This document shows, piece after piece, positions 23,983 to 36,800 of a stretch of 64,000 bases of DNA. The DNA lies in assembly GCA_007449985.2 (NCBI GenBank), contig VIIQ02000235.1:60962-124961 (forward strand), written 5' to 3'. Every line of letters begins with the position of its first letter. The stretch's first letter is position 1. The notes under the pieces were generated by a model. The model searched no databases, was not told the origin of the DNA, and saw only the letters and a list, made by a program, of their open reading frames with translations. The DNA is from Desmodesmus armatus (lineage: Eukaryota; Chlorophyta; Chlorophyceae; Sphaeropleales; Scenedesmaceae). The position numbers and the translations under genes are program-made.

Positions 23983-26300
23983 ATGGCGGACGTCTTTTGT
24001 GATGAGAGCGAGATCGCCGCCCTTGCCTCCATGTTCAAGGGCAACGAGACAGCAGCCACAGCCTTCTGTGAGAAGCTGGGGACACGTGTCACCGGCATTG
24101 AGGAGGGTGTGAACACTTTCTTCCTCCTGATCTGTGGAGCTCTCGTGTTCATCATGCACGCTGGTTTTGCCATGGTGAGGCACATCCACAACAGCTGGTT
24201 ACCCTGGAGTCTGTGCTTCTTTCCAAGGCTTGCCTCATTTAATTGCATGCTGCGCTGTGCTGCACCGTGCCGTGCTGGTGCAGTCCTGCACACCATAAGC
24301 AAGTGAAGAGTGGCCAGCAGCACACCTCCCAACACACCACACCCAGGTTGTGCGCAAAGCCTGCATGGCAAACTCAAAGGCTGTGCTGGCCTGCTTTTTT
24401 TCCTGCAGTTGTGTGCTGGTGCCATCCGCTCCAAGAACACCATGAACATTCTCCTGCAGACCATCCTGGATGCTGCTGTCTCTGCGCTGTGCTTCTATCT
24501 CATTGGGTGAGTGACTCAACTGCTGCTGCCGCATGGTGCGCGCTGTTGCGGAAGCAGCATGTACACGCAGTGCTGGCTGCCCTGCACAAGCACCCCATCT
24601 TTGCGCGCCAGCATTGGTGCGCCCAGCTGCTGTGGGACAGATTTGCCCTATGCACCCACCGGCCCTGCTTGCGGCAGGAGTACTGCAGCACGGCGCTCCT
24701 CACCAACTGTTTTGGAAGGTCTCTAGTGCCTGGATGTGTGTGGTAGAGTCGCGCCATGCCATCCCTCCCACACGAGCGCATTTCAAGGCCCTGTCTGCCT
24801 GTGTTCCCGCCTCCCCCGCGGCACTGCCTCTCCCTCCCCACGCAGTTACGGCATTGCCTTTGGAGACTACAACAACAGCAACCCATTCATAGGCCTGGGT
24901 GCCTACGCCATGAGGGACTGGAACACTGTTGTCACCAACTCTGGGGCCACCGGTCGCTGGAGTGATTGGTTCTTCCAGTGGGCGTTTGCTGCCACCGCTA
25001 CAACAATCCCTGCCGGCTGTGTTGCAGAGCGGTTCAACTTCAATGCCTACCTGGGTGAGTGGTATACCTCTTGGATATGCATGGTGGTGGGGCAGGAGTA
25101 GGAATCAAATCCTGTTGAAGAGCACACTGTCAGCATGTAGCTTGCACAGCGCGCATGAAGAGCCTGACATCAGGAGCATGTGGACGATTTCAGGGCTATG
25201 GGTGCTGTTCTTTGCTAGCAACAGGGGCAAGCGGACAGCATCCTTTGAGCACCCGTACTTTCTCTGTGCTGGGCACATCTGCTGACAGAGTTCGCCTGCT
25301 TTGCTTGCTGCTGCGCTGCTTTCTCTGCTGCCTTGCAGCCTACACCTTCCTGATCTCCGCATGGGTGTACCCCGTGGTTGTCCACTGGGTGTGGTCCCCC
25401 CACGGTTGGCTGTCGGCCTTCAACACCACAACCCCCCTGTTTGGCTCCGGCATGATCGATTTCGCCGGGTCTGCTGTCGTGCACATGGTCGGTGGTCTCG
25501 CCGGCCTCATGGGCTGCATCCTGGTTGGTCCCCGCCTGGGTCGCTTTGACTCCAACGGTCAACCAGTCGACATGCCCGGTCACTCCGCCACCCTCGTCGT
25601 GCTGGGCACCTGCCTGCTGTGGTTTGGCTGGTACGGCTTCAACGGCGGCTCCACAATCAACATCGTGGACCTGACCGGTGCCGCCAGCTCGAACTTCTAC
25701 CTCACCTCCGGCCGCGCTGCTGTCATCACTACTCTGGGTGGTGCTGCGGGTGTGCTCACCGCCCTGATCAGCACCTTCATTCGCCACAAGGCATGGGACC
25801 TTATCAGCGTGTGCAACGGTGCGCTCGTCGGTTTCGTGTCCATCACGGGAGGAGCAGCGGTGATCGAGCCTTGGGCCGCTCTTATTGCAGGGTGCATCGG
25901 TGCCCTGATCTTCGACGCCACGTGCTGGCTCTGGCTGAAGCTGCGCATCGACGACCCCCTGTGCGCGTCCCCTATGCACGGAATCTGCGGTGTCTGGGGA
26001 GTGATCGTGCCCGGTATCTTCGCCACCAGTGAGTTTGTCGGCCAGGCTTATCTCAACGGGAAGTATGGTGCCTTCATGGGCGGTGGCGGCCACTTGCTGG
26101 CCTGCCAGATTGTGGGTATCCTGGTCATTGCTGCCTGGGTGATGTTCCACACAGGTCTGCTGTTCTTTGTGCTGAAGTTGTTTGGTATCCTGCGCATCAG
26201 CCCTGAGGAGGAGCAGGCTGGTCTGGATGTGTCCAAGCACGGCGGCTCTGCTTACAACTTTGACCATGGCTTGAACAAGCCAGACAAGGTACATGTGTAA
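23983..26300 (+). CDS. AMT1: AMT1-type ammonium transporter
   Basis: Four exons join in phase: 23983-24174, 24409-24506, 24846-25054 and 25339-26300 (TAA). They encode 486 aa, the usual length for plant and algal AMT1. The N-terminus ([15 protein letters not shown]) precedes a first membrane span rich in [19 protein letters not shown], and about eleven spans can be counted. Family hallmarks are present. The conserved Asp lies in [15 protein letters not shown] (about residue 207), the first pore His in VVHMVGG (about 215), and the twin pore His in [11 protein letters not shown] (about 380). [19 protein letters not shown] and [11 protein letters not shown] are also intact. The protein moves ammonium across the plasma membrane for nitrogen uptake. 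The cytosolic tail ends in a short charged region, where AMT1 proteins are commonly regulated by phosphorylation. The long last exon has a more biased, GC-rich codon use than neighbouring genes, consistent with high expression. Confidence 0.95.
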
Positions 26301-26315
26301 GCTCGTGCGCTGCTA

Positions 26316-26320
26316 TGTAA
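26316..26320 (+). terminator. Candidate TGTAA poly(A) signal, AMT1
   Basis: A TGTAA overlaps the stop codon itself (26296-26300) and a second lies here, 16 nt downstream. Both are closer to the stop than typical 3' UTRs. Confidence 0.3.
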
Positions 26321-28640
26321 GGTCCATGTCAGCTTGTGCGCCGCCCATGAGGTACATGTGTGAGCTGCTGTGAGCAGTGCTGCATGTGCCTGCTTGGTGT
26401 GTGGTGCTGTTATGAGTTGGTTGCAGGATTGTGGCTGGAAGGCTGGGCTGTTGCCTTGTTCGTGCGGCAGCAGCTGCTGCTGCTGTCTGCCGCAGCAGGG
26501 AGGAAGCTGGCTTGTTGCACAGGGTTGTATTGAGTGACTGCTTTGTTCGCACGCGCCCGGTCCTATTATGGCCGCGCTGCGCTGAAATTGTCTTGTTGTT
26601 TGGGATTCGTGGGTGTTTGCTATGCAGGTTGTTGTGTTGTTGGACCCCTGCCTTTGTTTGTACCAAAAGCGCTGACAGGATCTCCATTTGGTGGTGCTCC
26701 ATGTGGCAGGATAAAGCAGCCTGCCTGCACCGCTTCATGGCAAGCGCTGCCAACTTGCAACACTGTTGTGCTGACTGCACGTCTCCCCCGCGCACCCCCG
26801 CAAACGCGACGAGCGGGTGCGCAAGTATGTATACACCTTACCGTCACGGGCCCATGTGGCATTCCCGTAGCATCAAGTGGGTGGCCTTGTGCTGGCCTCA
26901 GCCTGCAGGGAGCAAGAGTGCTGGGCTCCTTGTCCCCTGCATGCCGCCATGACAGGCCAGCAGGGTTACTGTTGTAGCTGTCCCCTGTTAGGATGCTGAC
27001 AGGGGCAGCATGTACTCCTTTTGCTGCTTTGAGACTGTGAGCGAGTGTGCCGATGTGTGAGCGTGTCTCCTTCTATTCCAAGAAGAGAGGGTGCTGATAT
27101 CGGAGCTGGGCTGTGGAGGGTGGGGCTCAGCATGGGACTTCGAGCTTCTGCACGGGGTCTGTGCACTGGCTGTGTCAGGCATGCCTCACAGGCAAGTTGC
27201 CAGGGATCTCTTCCCAGGGATTTTGGTGGCGAGCATATATTTAATTTTCTACACTATTGAGCTGGGTTTGGGTTGCGGAGGCTTTGACCCTCCAGCAGGC
27301 TTGATACAGTTGGGTGTCACTGAGAGGGTAGATACTATCGGAGGCAACCCTTGACATGAACAGTTGCATTGTCACTGCAACGTTGCCTGTTGGGGGTGCG
27401 GCTGTTGAGGTTGATGTAGGGACCAAGCAAGTACACTTGTGTGACTGTCCTCTGTTGGCTTTTGATGGCCTGTCAGTCACTGATTTGCAGCAAACTTGTT
27501 GTCTGTTGGTGATTGTAACAGTGTTTGGGCAAATCGGCATAGGGTTGTAGTAAGATCGCAGAGGCTGAAGCTGCCGTGTCTGTCAACGAAAAGAAGTAGT
27601 AAGTGATGCATATGCATGTGCAGCTGAAGCTAGACGAGCTTCGGGGCCCCCAAACCCTTGGCTCCCTGTGACCTGAAGGTGCCTGGCCATCGGCATAGGG
27701 TTGTTTTCGGTCGTGCCAGCTCTGCTCTTGTTGCTCTCTGCCTCAAGCCTGCGCAACACCCTGGGCATTCTATGCCAGTGGCTTGGCCGTAGGACAGCTC
27801 AGCGGTGTGAAAAACCTTGCAGTCGCCTTGTGTGGTTGACCTGGAGCTCACTGTGACTGTTGCGCAAGGTGCTTGGCAAGACAGGCATTCCCAGTAGTAC
27901 TTACGAATGACACAAGCAACATGACAACGCCGGCGTGACGCACCCTGACGACAGAGGTGACCTCACACGATGAAGTCACACAAATGAGAAACAACACTCG
28001 CAGTCTGTCGCTGAAGCCTCCAACCCACCAGAGGGTCCGGACCCAACGATACACAAAGCAGCCCACATGCACACCATTTGAATCCCAGCAGCAGCAATAA
28101 GGATCCCAGAGTGTAAGAAAACCCAGCAGCAGCAGCTTGTATCCCAGATATGTAAATGGATGCCGGCCGCTTGGGTTGCTAGCTCTGCTGAGCATTGGAT
28201 GTGCGATGCAGCCGCACACCACCTGCCACAACCCGTGCACAGGCAGGCTCCGGGGGTGGCTTGCAGAGTCATACAACAGCCATTCTGCAAAGTCTGCAGA
28301 AATATCTTTGCAGTGCTACAACAGTACATCTAGCTGGCCGAACTGGGGCGGAGCGCTGCTGCATAAACACAACCATATGGCTGCACTGGGGTGGTAACAG
28401 TGGTCGCTGAAAGGTCTGCCGGCAACAGCAGTACGCCCCCAAACCGGCACATGAGACCCAAACAGCCAGCCTAGCACTTTGGCAAGCACTACGTACCCCA
28501 TGTACAGCTGGCAGTACAGCACTGGACAAGGTGCTTGCATACCCCAACGGCCATGCTGTTTTTTGTCCTGCAGGCCGCACACACAAACCCACACACAAGC
28601 TGCACAGCCCACACTCAGAGCAGCTGCCATGCAGCCAGGC

Positions 28641-28728
28641 TCCTATGCATCTAGCACCCAAGGCACGCATGAACCCCAAGAATAGCCCCTATGCATCTAG
28701 CAACCCCTAAAGCATGAACCCCAAGAAT
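28641..28728. repeat. 43-bp tandem duplication
   Basis: Two adjacent units, each running from CCTATGCATCTAGCA to CATGAACCCCAAGAAT, with a few mismatches. No gene is affected. Confidence 0.7.
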
Positions 28729-30869
28729 GGCAGTGCCCAATGTGCCGCACCCGCAGGTGCCAGCATTCCCGCAGGGCGGGCATTCATTGGACGTGTGCCT
28801 GGCAGCACAAGAAAGCACAGATCAGCAGGATTGCTATGAGTGCATGGCAGGGACCAGCATCAGCACGCGCATTGCCACTGCTGCACAAAACAACGATCAA
28901 TCACCCCCGCAGGACACCTCCAGCACACCGCGTAAATCTGGCAGGCTATCTCTGTTGTCGCAAACACCAATCATGTGCCGCTTGTACGGCACAAAGCAAG
29001 AAGTACGCATGTGGAACATGCTCCATTGCACTCATGGCACAGCTGCCATTCCTCATGCAGCCAGCAGCACCACAAACATAGGCGCATCACGTTGACCTGA
29101 GTCTGCACAGCTGCTGATGAAGCCATGTGTCTTTCTCAGCAGAGGGAGTGCATGAGGAAACCACCAACACCGCCCTACAAAGACAGTCCTAGTGTACTCA
29201 TAAGCAGCTGGCAAGCACATAGCCAACTAGCGACACAAGATGCTTGCCAGCTCACACATCACTGGTGAACAGCAGCGATGGCATGGGACATGTCATCATG
29301 TCATTGCAACGCAGCTAGCAAGCCTGGCAGTATCCGCAACGCTCAGCGTCACGCCTTGCAACAGACTGCCACAGGGACAAGTGTGCACCCAATCAAAGGA
29401 AGCAGTATACAAACAAGTAGCAGTGGGATGCAGTTGCAGCATGCCAGGCAACCAAGTGTCCAACAGGGGTCGCACAACAACTGTTGAGCAAAGGCGTGTG
29501 GTGAGGCATGGGATGCGCATGAAGTTGCTTGCGCACCAACAAACACACAGGGATGTTGCACACGCAGAGAGGGGTGGTGGGTACCGCAGTATCGGATACA
29601 TATAGTGTATCACGTCTGCTCAGAAGTGCGTGCATGGCAATGCTGTACAGGCAAGGGCAAGTGCTGGACAAGCAGCAACCGATGTGGTGGCAGCCAAGAA
29701 ACTGCCACGCAGTCGGCTAGCAAGTGTAACCAAGGGGCCAGTGGTGTGAAAGGGACCCACACCGCCCTTGTAGGTAGTGACAGTAACGCTAACACAGAAC
29801 TAGTGACAGTAACAACACAAGTAAAAGTAACCAAGTGCTGGGAGTAATACCATCTTGAGTTGTGCCACAGCAGGGTTGTGGAAGGGAGGATGGTACGTCT
29901 GGCACGTCCTTCACTGCCGCAGGGCTGCCAATGCAAACCAAAACGCACAGCCAGCTCCAGCTACAAGCCTGTTTTTGGGTCACCACAGTACGATAAGTGC
30001 AAGCAATCGTACAAAAGTGAGGCAGTGATCGTGCCAATAACAAGCCGTGCGCAGCGCTGATGTTGAGAGTCACTCCCGCCAATCAACAGCGCTGCTGTGC
30101 GTGCATGGCTACAACTGGCACAAGCACAAGCCACTGCCGCTGCTGCAGCGGAAAAGTGGGGCAAAAGCGACACTCCTCATGTTGAGCCTGCAAGCATGCG
30201 CAAGGGCGGATTTGTCGACATGCCGGTGAAACCCCAGTGCGGCCGCAACTGGGAATCCCACGAAACCTCACTCGCACCCTGCCGTCAAACATCGCAAGAC
30301 GACCGCTACAACACCCGCCACATCGATCAAGAAGCTTGCACACACATTGTGCAGGGCCAACCCGGCTCACAGCAAACCGCGCGCCAATCAAAACCGACAA
30401 AGAGACGCGGCAGCTCTCATAGATCCCTCAGAAAACTTTCCATCTCCTGCTGAGCCGCCTGCGCACCCCCACCCCCACCCACGGGCGCAGTGCGCTTCCC
30501 ACCAGTCACCCCTGCCACCCCAGCAGCAGCAGGGTTTATGTAAACCACAGCATGCTGATCCTGGCCCCCCTGGAAACTTCCAGGAGTGCCCTGACTGCTG
30601 TATGTCACGTGTTGGTCAGAGCTCTCGTGCCCACTGGATTGCAATGAGTGCACCACAGCGTACTGCGCAAGCGCCTCCTGCGAATGCTGCTGCTGTTGGT
30701 GGTGCTGGTGCTGCCGCTGCGGGTACACATGCACGGGCGACGACATCACTCGGTACGCCTGTGACGACTGTTGCTGCTGCTGGCTCTGCTGCTGCTGGTG
30801 TGGCATCCGTGCCGGGGTGGGTTGCCTGTGCAGGTCCTGCTGCTGCTGCTGTTGTTGCCGCTGCTGGAG

Positions 30870-33800
30870 CTACGCAAGCTGCTGCGTCACGAGTTTGTTA
30901 GCAGATCCGTCATTGGAGCTGTGCTGGCGCACATACTCCCGATCCACGACAGCAACGCTGCTGCGCACGGGCAGACCCAGACTGTGCTGCCTGTCTGCAA
31001 TCATCAAGCTAATGCATTCCAGCAGGGCTTTGGTACTGGGCCGCTCCGAGGGCTCAGCTGCCCAGCAGTGCTGCATCAGCACCCTGCACACCGAAACAGA
31101 ACAATCGAAGCAATGAAGTCAAGAAGCATAGCTTTAGCCTCCTGTGATCCCCTAGGGTCACGCCAAAGTTCTGCTGCAAAGCTGCTGTGTCAGGAGGCAA
31201 TGGTAACTAATGTCCAGCACACCGCAACACTACAACCGCTGCTGCTGCTGATGCACTACCCTGCTGCCTGATACAACACGTCTGCTGTTGGCTGTCGGTG
31301 GCGCAAGTCATGCCATGTATATGTTGGACACATGCACACAGACTCATGTGTTTGAACACACGCTGACAGCAAGTGCAGCAGCTCACTTGTAGTCTTCTGG
31401 CATGCCTGGGGGCACCGGCGGCCGCTGGTTGCGCAGCACCACAGTCTCAAAGAACTGCATCATAACAACGACAAACAGCATACACACGGTAAGGATGCTG
31501 CAACGTTATCACATCAACTCAGGTCAAGAAAGGCACAAACCATTCTGAGGAACATACGAGGTTCATGCCACGGCCTTGTAAGCTGCTATCACCAGCACGT
31601 GCCCTGGAAGGACACCGACACTGAAGAGCAAAAAAGGTGTGTGCTCTGCTTCTGATCACACTCTGGCAAGCAACAGCACCGCGCAGCGAAGCAAAGAGGT
31701 ATGCCCTAGTGGAGTTGCGCTCCACACACCCACCTGGCCATAGTGCAGCTCCCTGAATGCGACTTCTCGAGTGTAGAGCTCCCACATCATGACACCAAAC
31801 GCGTAGATGTCGACCGCGCAGGACATGCGGCCGTGCCGAAGCAGCTCTGGGGGCATGTGCGACATTGTGCCCACCTGCAACACAGCAACAAGATGACGCA
31901 GCGTGAATGCGCAGATGTCCAAGGGTGAACACGCGAGGCAGCAGCAGCAGCAGCAACCCTACTTGCGGGCTTGCCCTACTGCTGAATGGAATGTTGATGC
32001 GCTCGTAGCCACAGAAGCAGTAGCTGCAGAAAAGGTACTGACGAGAAGGAGAGGAGACCAAACAGTTTTGCCGCATGATGGTGGCAATAACAATGACCAA
32101 GCGTACAGTTTTCCCCTATGGGGCATCAGCTTTCTGCGCATGATGTGGTCAACTGTAGCTTCTATCCTGCGATGCTTACCGTGCAGGTCGTATGGTGTGT
32201 GTTGTGCTGCTTGATCGTGCGCGACAAGCCCAAGTCTGCAAGCTTTGCGGTCAAGCCGCACGGCGAGGAGCTGCTGGTTGTGACCAGCACGTTGCGTGCA
32301 TTCTGCACAGCACGGCACAGCATGGCACAGCACTGATCAGCACAGCATCAGAAACCTGCGAGCCGGGGTGCCGGCAGCTGCCGTGCCAAAACACCCTGGC
32401 GAGGCAAAGCTGCGCATGCCGCAGGAGAGCTCCTGTGGTTCAAGCGGCTGTGAATCACTGTCTGTTGCGCAACCTTGCGACCCCCTCAAGCTGACTTGGA
32501 TCATCCATAGTTGAATGTGGCCAGCACACACTCGCTGTGCTGCTACCGTCGGAGGGACAGTATTTGGAAGGTCGCTAGAGGATGGCGGCACAGTCAAACT
32601 TGCAGCTGCTCTACTGCATCAGCTCTGGTCTTATCTCCTGCTGAAAAATAGGCAAATCCAGGCTGATTCGCGAAGCCGAAAGATAGGCAAAGCCTATCCT
32701 GCGGCGAGTGGTAAAGGTTAGGTAGCTTTACCCTATCCGCTGCCTGGGCAGTGTTGCACACTTACCAGGTCACCATGGACGATTTGTTTCCCATGCAGGT
32801 ACCTGCAAGCAACAGGTTTGCAGCGGCAGACAATCAGCTGGTCAGTGTGCCGGTTTGCAAAGCTGTACAAAGCACCAGCGGTGGCCCAGCAAAATGACTC
32901 CAAAGTGCGTGGGTTCAACACCTCAAATAAGTGAACAAGTGAACCGAAGAGTGCACGACAGACACCTTCCTGTGTTGGCTGCAAGCCCGCTTCACCCAGC
33001 AAACTGCACTGACCCTGCTAGAGTCATACGAGTACGCTCTATACACAAGGAAATCCCGCACATCAACCTGCACTGCGTCGTTGCTGGGCCTCCCTGCCAA
33101 AATGACCCCTCGCAGCCCTAACCTTGGTCAAACTGTAAACCTGGTCAAAATCCTAGTCGCAACTTTGTCCTAAGCTTGCCTGTAGACAAAGTTATCTTGT
33201 CACTAGTGCTGGGCAGGCAGGTGCCAGTGCAGAACCCTGTCTGGGTTCTGGCAGAGCTGGTGCCCCCCTTAGGCTGCACCAGCTCTCAGGCTCTTTCTCT
33301 TTGTTTATTTGGGGCGGGACGTTCAGTGACTTGATCACTGCGTTCTTGTCAGTCCGGAAGTAGGGGCGTTTTCTCCCCCCCCCCCCCCCCCGTCCACCAT
33401 GTGACAGGTTGTCCTCACGTTGTTGGCTCGGTCTTATGTTGTTGCAGACCTGATCACCTACCGGGCACAGTTTGCTGACAAGCAACGGGACAACCGGCGG
33501 CCCGTGCCGGTGGCGCAGTGGGGCGACGGGTATGCAGCTAAGCTGGAAGGGGACTGGCAGCGGTTACTGCAGCTAGACCTGGCCGCCTCATCCCACAGGG
33601 CGTACGGGTACCACCAGCAGCAGTACAGGGCCTTCTGCGCTCTCATGGGGCGCAGGGAGTTCCCAAACCCACACACTCTGGCTCAGTTTGTGATCGGGCG
33701 AGCCCAGCACGGGTATGCGCTGTCGACTATAGAGCAAGGGGTGTATGCAGTGCAGAGGTGGGGGTCAGACCTGGGGCTAGAGCAGCTGTCGGCTGACGGC

Positions 33801-36800
33801 GAAATTCGCCGTGCGCTGAAAGTGGCAGCAAAGCTAGCGGTGCCAGCTGGGCGCCAGAAGCTGCCGCTAGATAGGAGGGACCTGCGGCAGATGGTGTACG
33901 AGATGGCCAGCAGGGGGCAGCAGGATTATGTGGCGGTGCGGGACCGGGCTCTTATGCTGCTGGGCTGGGCGGGCATGTTCAGGTCGTCCGAGCTAGTGGG
34001 TGTGGAGTGGCAGCACATCAGGTTCTCAGCATCAGGGATTATGATCCACATCCCACGCTCCAAGACTGACCAGTCAGGCAAGGGGGCGTGGGTGTTTGTG
34101 TCTGCGTGCACAGAGGATGGGGTGGTGTGTCCTGTGGGGGCCCTGCAAAGCCTGCGGGACTTCTACATTCAGCAAGGGGAGCAGCAGCCGGCGGGGCCTA
34201 TGTTCCGCAGCCGTGCGGGGGCCCGGGCCGCTCTCGCCAAGACCACTGTGGCTGTGCGGCTGAAGAAGTGGCTGCAGCTGGTCGAGGTGCAGGGCTGGGA
34301 GCTGTATGCGGCTCACTCGCTGCGGCGCGGAGGTGCCACCTGGGCAGTGCGCCAGGGTGTATCGCTGCGACAGGTACAGGTGATGGGCCGCTGGAAGTCT
34401 GATGTGGTCCGCGAGTACCTGTACTGCAGTGCCTCAGCTATGTGGGCCGCTTCGGCCCGCCAGCAGCGAGTTTGAGCCCGTTCTTGTCGGTATGTCGGCG
34501 GGCCGGTTCAATTTTTTTGGTTGATCTGTTTGGATTTTGTCCCATGCTTGCGGGGATTCGTTAGCAAGCACCTGTCTGTCTGCAGGATTCGCTATGTCTG
34601 GATCCGTTGTTTGGATTCGCTGTCACAGTTGTCATCTGTTGCAGGTTTTTGCTCTTCATGCAGTACTACTATCAGATGCCTGGCAGTCAACCTCAGCCTT
34701 CTTGCTAGACAGTCCGCAGTTGGCAGTCCGTTGTTGTCACGTTGTCGTTTCCTGTGTTCTTGGTAAATGGTGTGTTGTAGGCCCCTACTTCTGGTCGTTT
34801 GCTCCATCCGCAATATTTAACGCTTGTAACAATACACGTCTGCACTTTGACCTGGAGGCCTGCGCACCAGCGCAGGGCACTCTTTCGATCACATAGAGCC
34901 TGGCCGCAGCACTAGTGACAATCAAACCCTAATCAAACATTTTGTTGACCCACCTGAGGCCCTTGAGGACATCCTGCAGCAGCAGCAGGCGCTTGACCAT
35001 CTGCCTGTCATCCTCAAACATCGGCGCCCAAGTGTTGGCCTGCTTGGCCAGTGTGCCTGAGTCGCAGTACTCCTGCAGGGAGACGCAGAGAGCAAGCAAC
35101 AGTGTGTTATGACACTCATCAGCGAAACAGCAGGTGCGCATGGTGTTGGCCTGCATAGCCATCGTGCCTAAATTGCAGATCGCATGCAAACAAAACTTGA
35201 CGGAGCCTGCAGCATTGCCAGTGCCAACAGAAGCCGCCAAGCGCACGCCAATAGACCATGCACCACCACCACCCCAGCAGCTCCCGCACCCCCCCCCCCC
35301 CACACCCACCCACACACACCGTGGGATGCTGCAAAACCTGCTAGGACCACATGCATCTCAACATCTCTCATGTCTTTGACGGAACGTGCTTTTTGAGCCT
35401 GTCATCATGACATTCACTTCATGATGTAGCTCATGTGTTTAACACACGCATCCGCATCCGCATCCACAGCCCCACCCACCTGTATGAGCCACGTTGTCAC
35501 CATGTCGCTCTCATCCATATCCAATGAGTCATCCTGCTGCTCCATCAGCGCTGACGGCCCCGCCGGCCAGAAGCCCCCCTCATGCTGCCAGTTCAGCAGC
35601 CCCGGCCCTGACTGCACATCCGTCAACTCCTGGTTGCTGCTACAGGTGCACTTCAAAGCCTCACCCGCCACCCCACGGGCAAAGCCGCCGCTGCTGCCAA
35701 TGGGCGCGCTCGTGCTGACAGGGGTGCTGCTGCTGCTGCTGCTGCTGTTACTGCTGCTTGGTGGCGGCTGTGCTGGACTGCTGCCGGTGCCGCTGGCGCT
35801 GCCAGGGTGGTGGGGAAGTACCCCACCCGTGGGGGTAGGCCAGACTTCCGCGTCGCACACGGGGCAAGGCTTGCGGGCCGGCTTAGGCCCAGGAAGGACC
35901 GGAATCGGCCTGTCCATGCTGTGGTTACTGCAGCTGGACGCACCGCCGGAACCGGGGAAGCTGCACCCGGTCTTTCCGGTCGCACCGAGAGTGAGCGGTG
36001 TGTTGCCTGTCGAGGATCCCAAGCAGGTTTGGGTGTTCTGCCGGCTGCTGCTGGTCATCTCCCGGGCGTCGTTCACTGCTGCTGCGAACGCGTCCTGCTT
36101 GCGCGTGACGTAGTGGAATGCGGCAACCACGTTGGGGTGCTTGCAGCTGAGCATGAGGCCCACCTCGTTCTCAACAGCAGCAGACATGCGGCTGTCATGC
36201 TCAATGACTTTCACAGCAACATCGCAGTCACCCAGGCGCGCCTTGTACACACGGCCTGAGTATGCAGCCAACACGGTAGGGCAGGGTGCAGCAGCGCAGC
36301 ACCAGGAGATCAGCTAGGAGAGGGGTGCAGAATGCCCTTGGTTTGCGTCACCCTACGACGCACCACCACCTCACCCCCAGACCCCCCCCCCCCCCGCACG
36401 CGCATGTGGGATCTAGACGCTGGGTGATCAGTATGAGTTGCAGGGTAAACAGCAGCTGTGGTGCGAGAGCGCTTGCACACCGTTGCGTGCGGACTGAATT
36501 GGGGTTTCACATTTTCTGTGACCAAAGTGGCTGCAACTCCTTGAGCACATGCAGCCTGCACGCAGTGTTGCCAACACTTGGGGAGTGAAATCGCCGCAGC
36601 GGTGGCTTCATTTCAACCCAAGTGTTGACAGCACTGCGTGCAGGCTGCATGTGCAACATGCTAGTTGGCTTGGGTCTGTTGCTTTCGTCACAACTGCCGT
36701 GACTCAACTGCCTCAGTCCCGTCCCCTGAGCTTGCAGTACTGCACCACAAGGACAACTACACAGCAACCGGCACACTCTTGTGTGCAGAATGCAAGCGGA

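Larger units (their letters stand above)
26301..30869. other. Intergenic region between AMT1 and the kinase, including a Q-rich frame after the kinase stop
   Basis: No gene is recognisable between 26301 and 30416. Short repeats are present, for example a 43-bp tandem copy around 28641-28728 (CCCTATGCATCTAGCA units) and GTGACAGTAAC runs near 29770-29830. From 30869 down to 30417 on the minus strand there is a 150-codon open frame in the same frame as the kinase, described under findings. Confidence 0.35.
33354..34794 (+). mobile_element. Candidate tyrosine-recombinase element inside kinase intron 8
   Basis: The 2.15-kb intron 32803-34953 of the kinase holds a recombinase open frame on the opposite strand. 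A 14-bp near-perfect inverted repeat brackets it: CCGGAAGTAGGGGC at 33354-33367 and GCCCCTACTTCTGG at 34781-34794 (13 of 14 pair). A 13-bp direct repeat, CGTTCTTGTCRGT, occurs at 33341-33353 and again at 34479-34491, just after the stop codon. A TGTAA lies near 34826. Such split repeats are known for DIRS and PAT elements, and short boxes also occur in Cryptons. True element ends are not established. Confidence 0.5.

Noticed and set aside
25215..26294. 359-codon open frame on the minus strand opposite AMT1 exon 4
   Set aside because: It is the mirror of a GC-biased, highly conserved transporter exon; its composition is Gly/His/Gln-rich and shows no family motif.
28672..28730. Short direct repeats considered as a CRISPR-like array
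   Set aside because: Only two units, no regular spacers, eukaryotic nuclear context.
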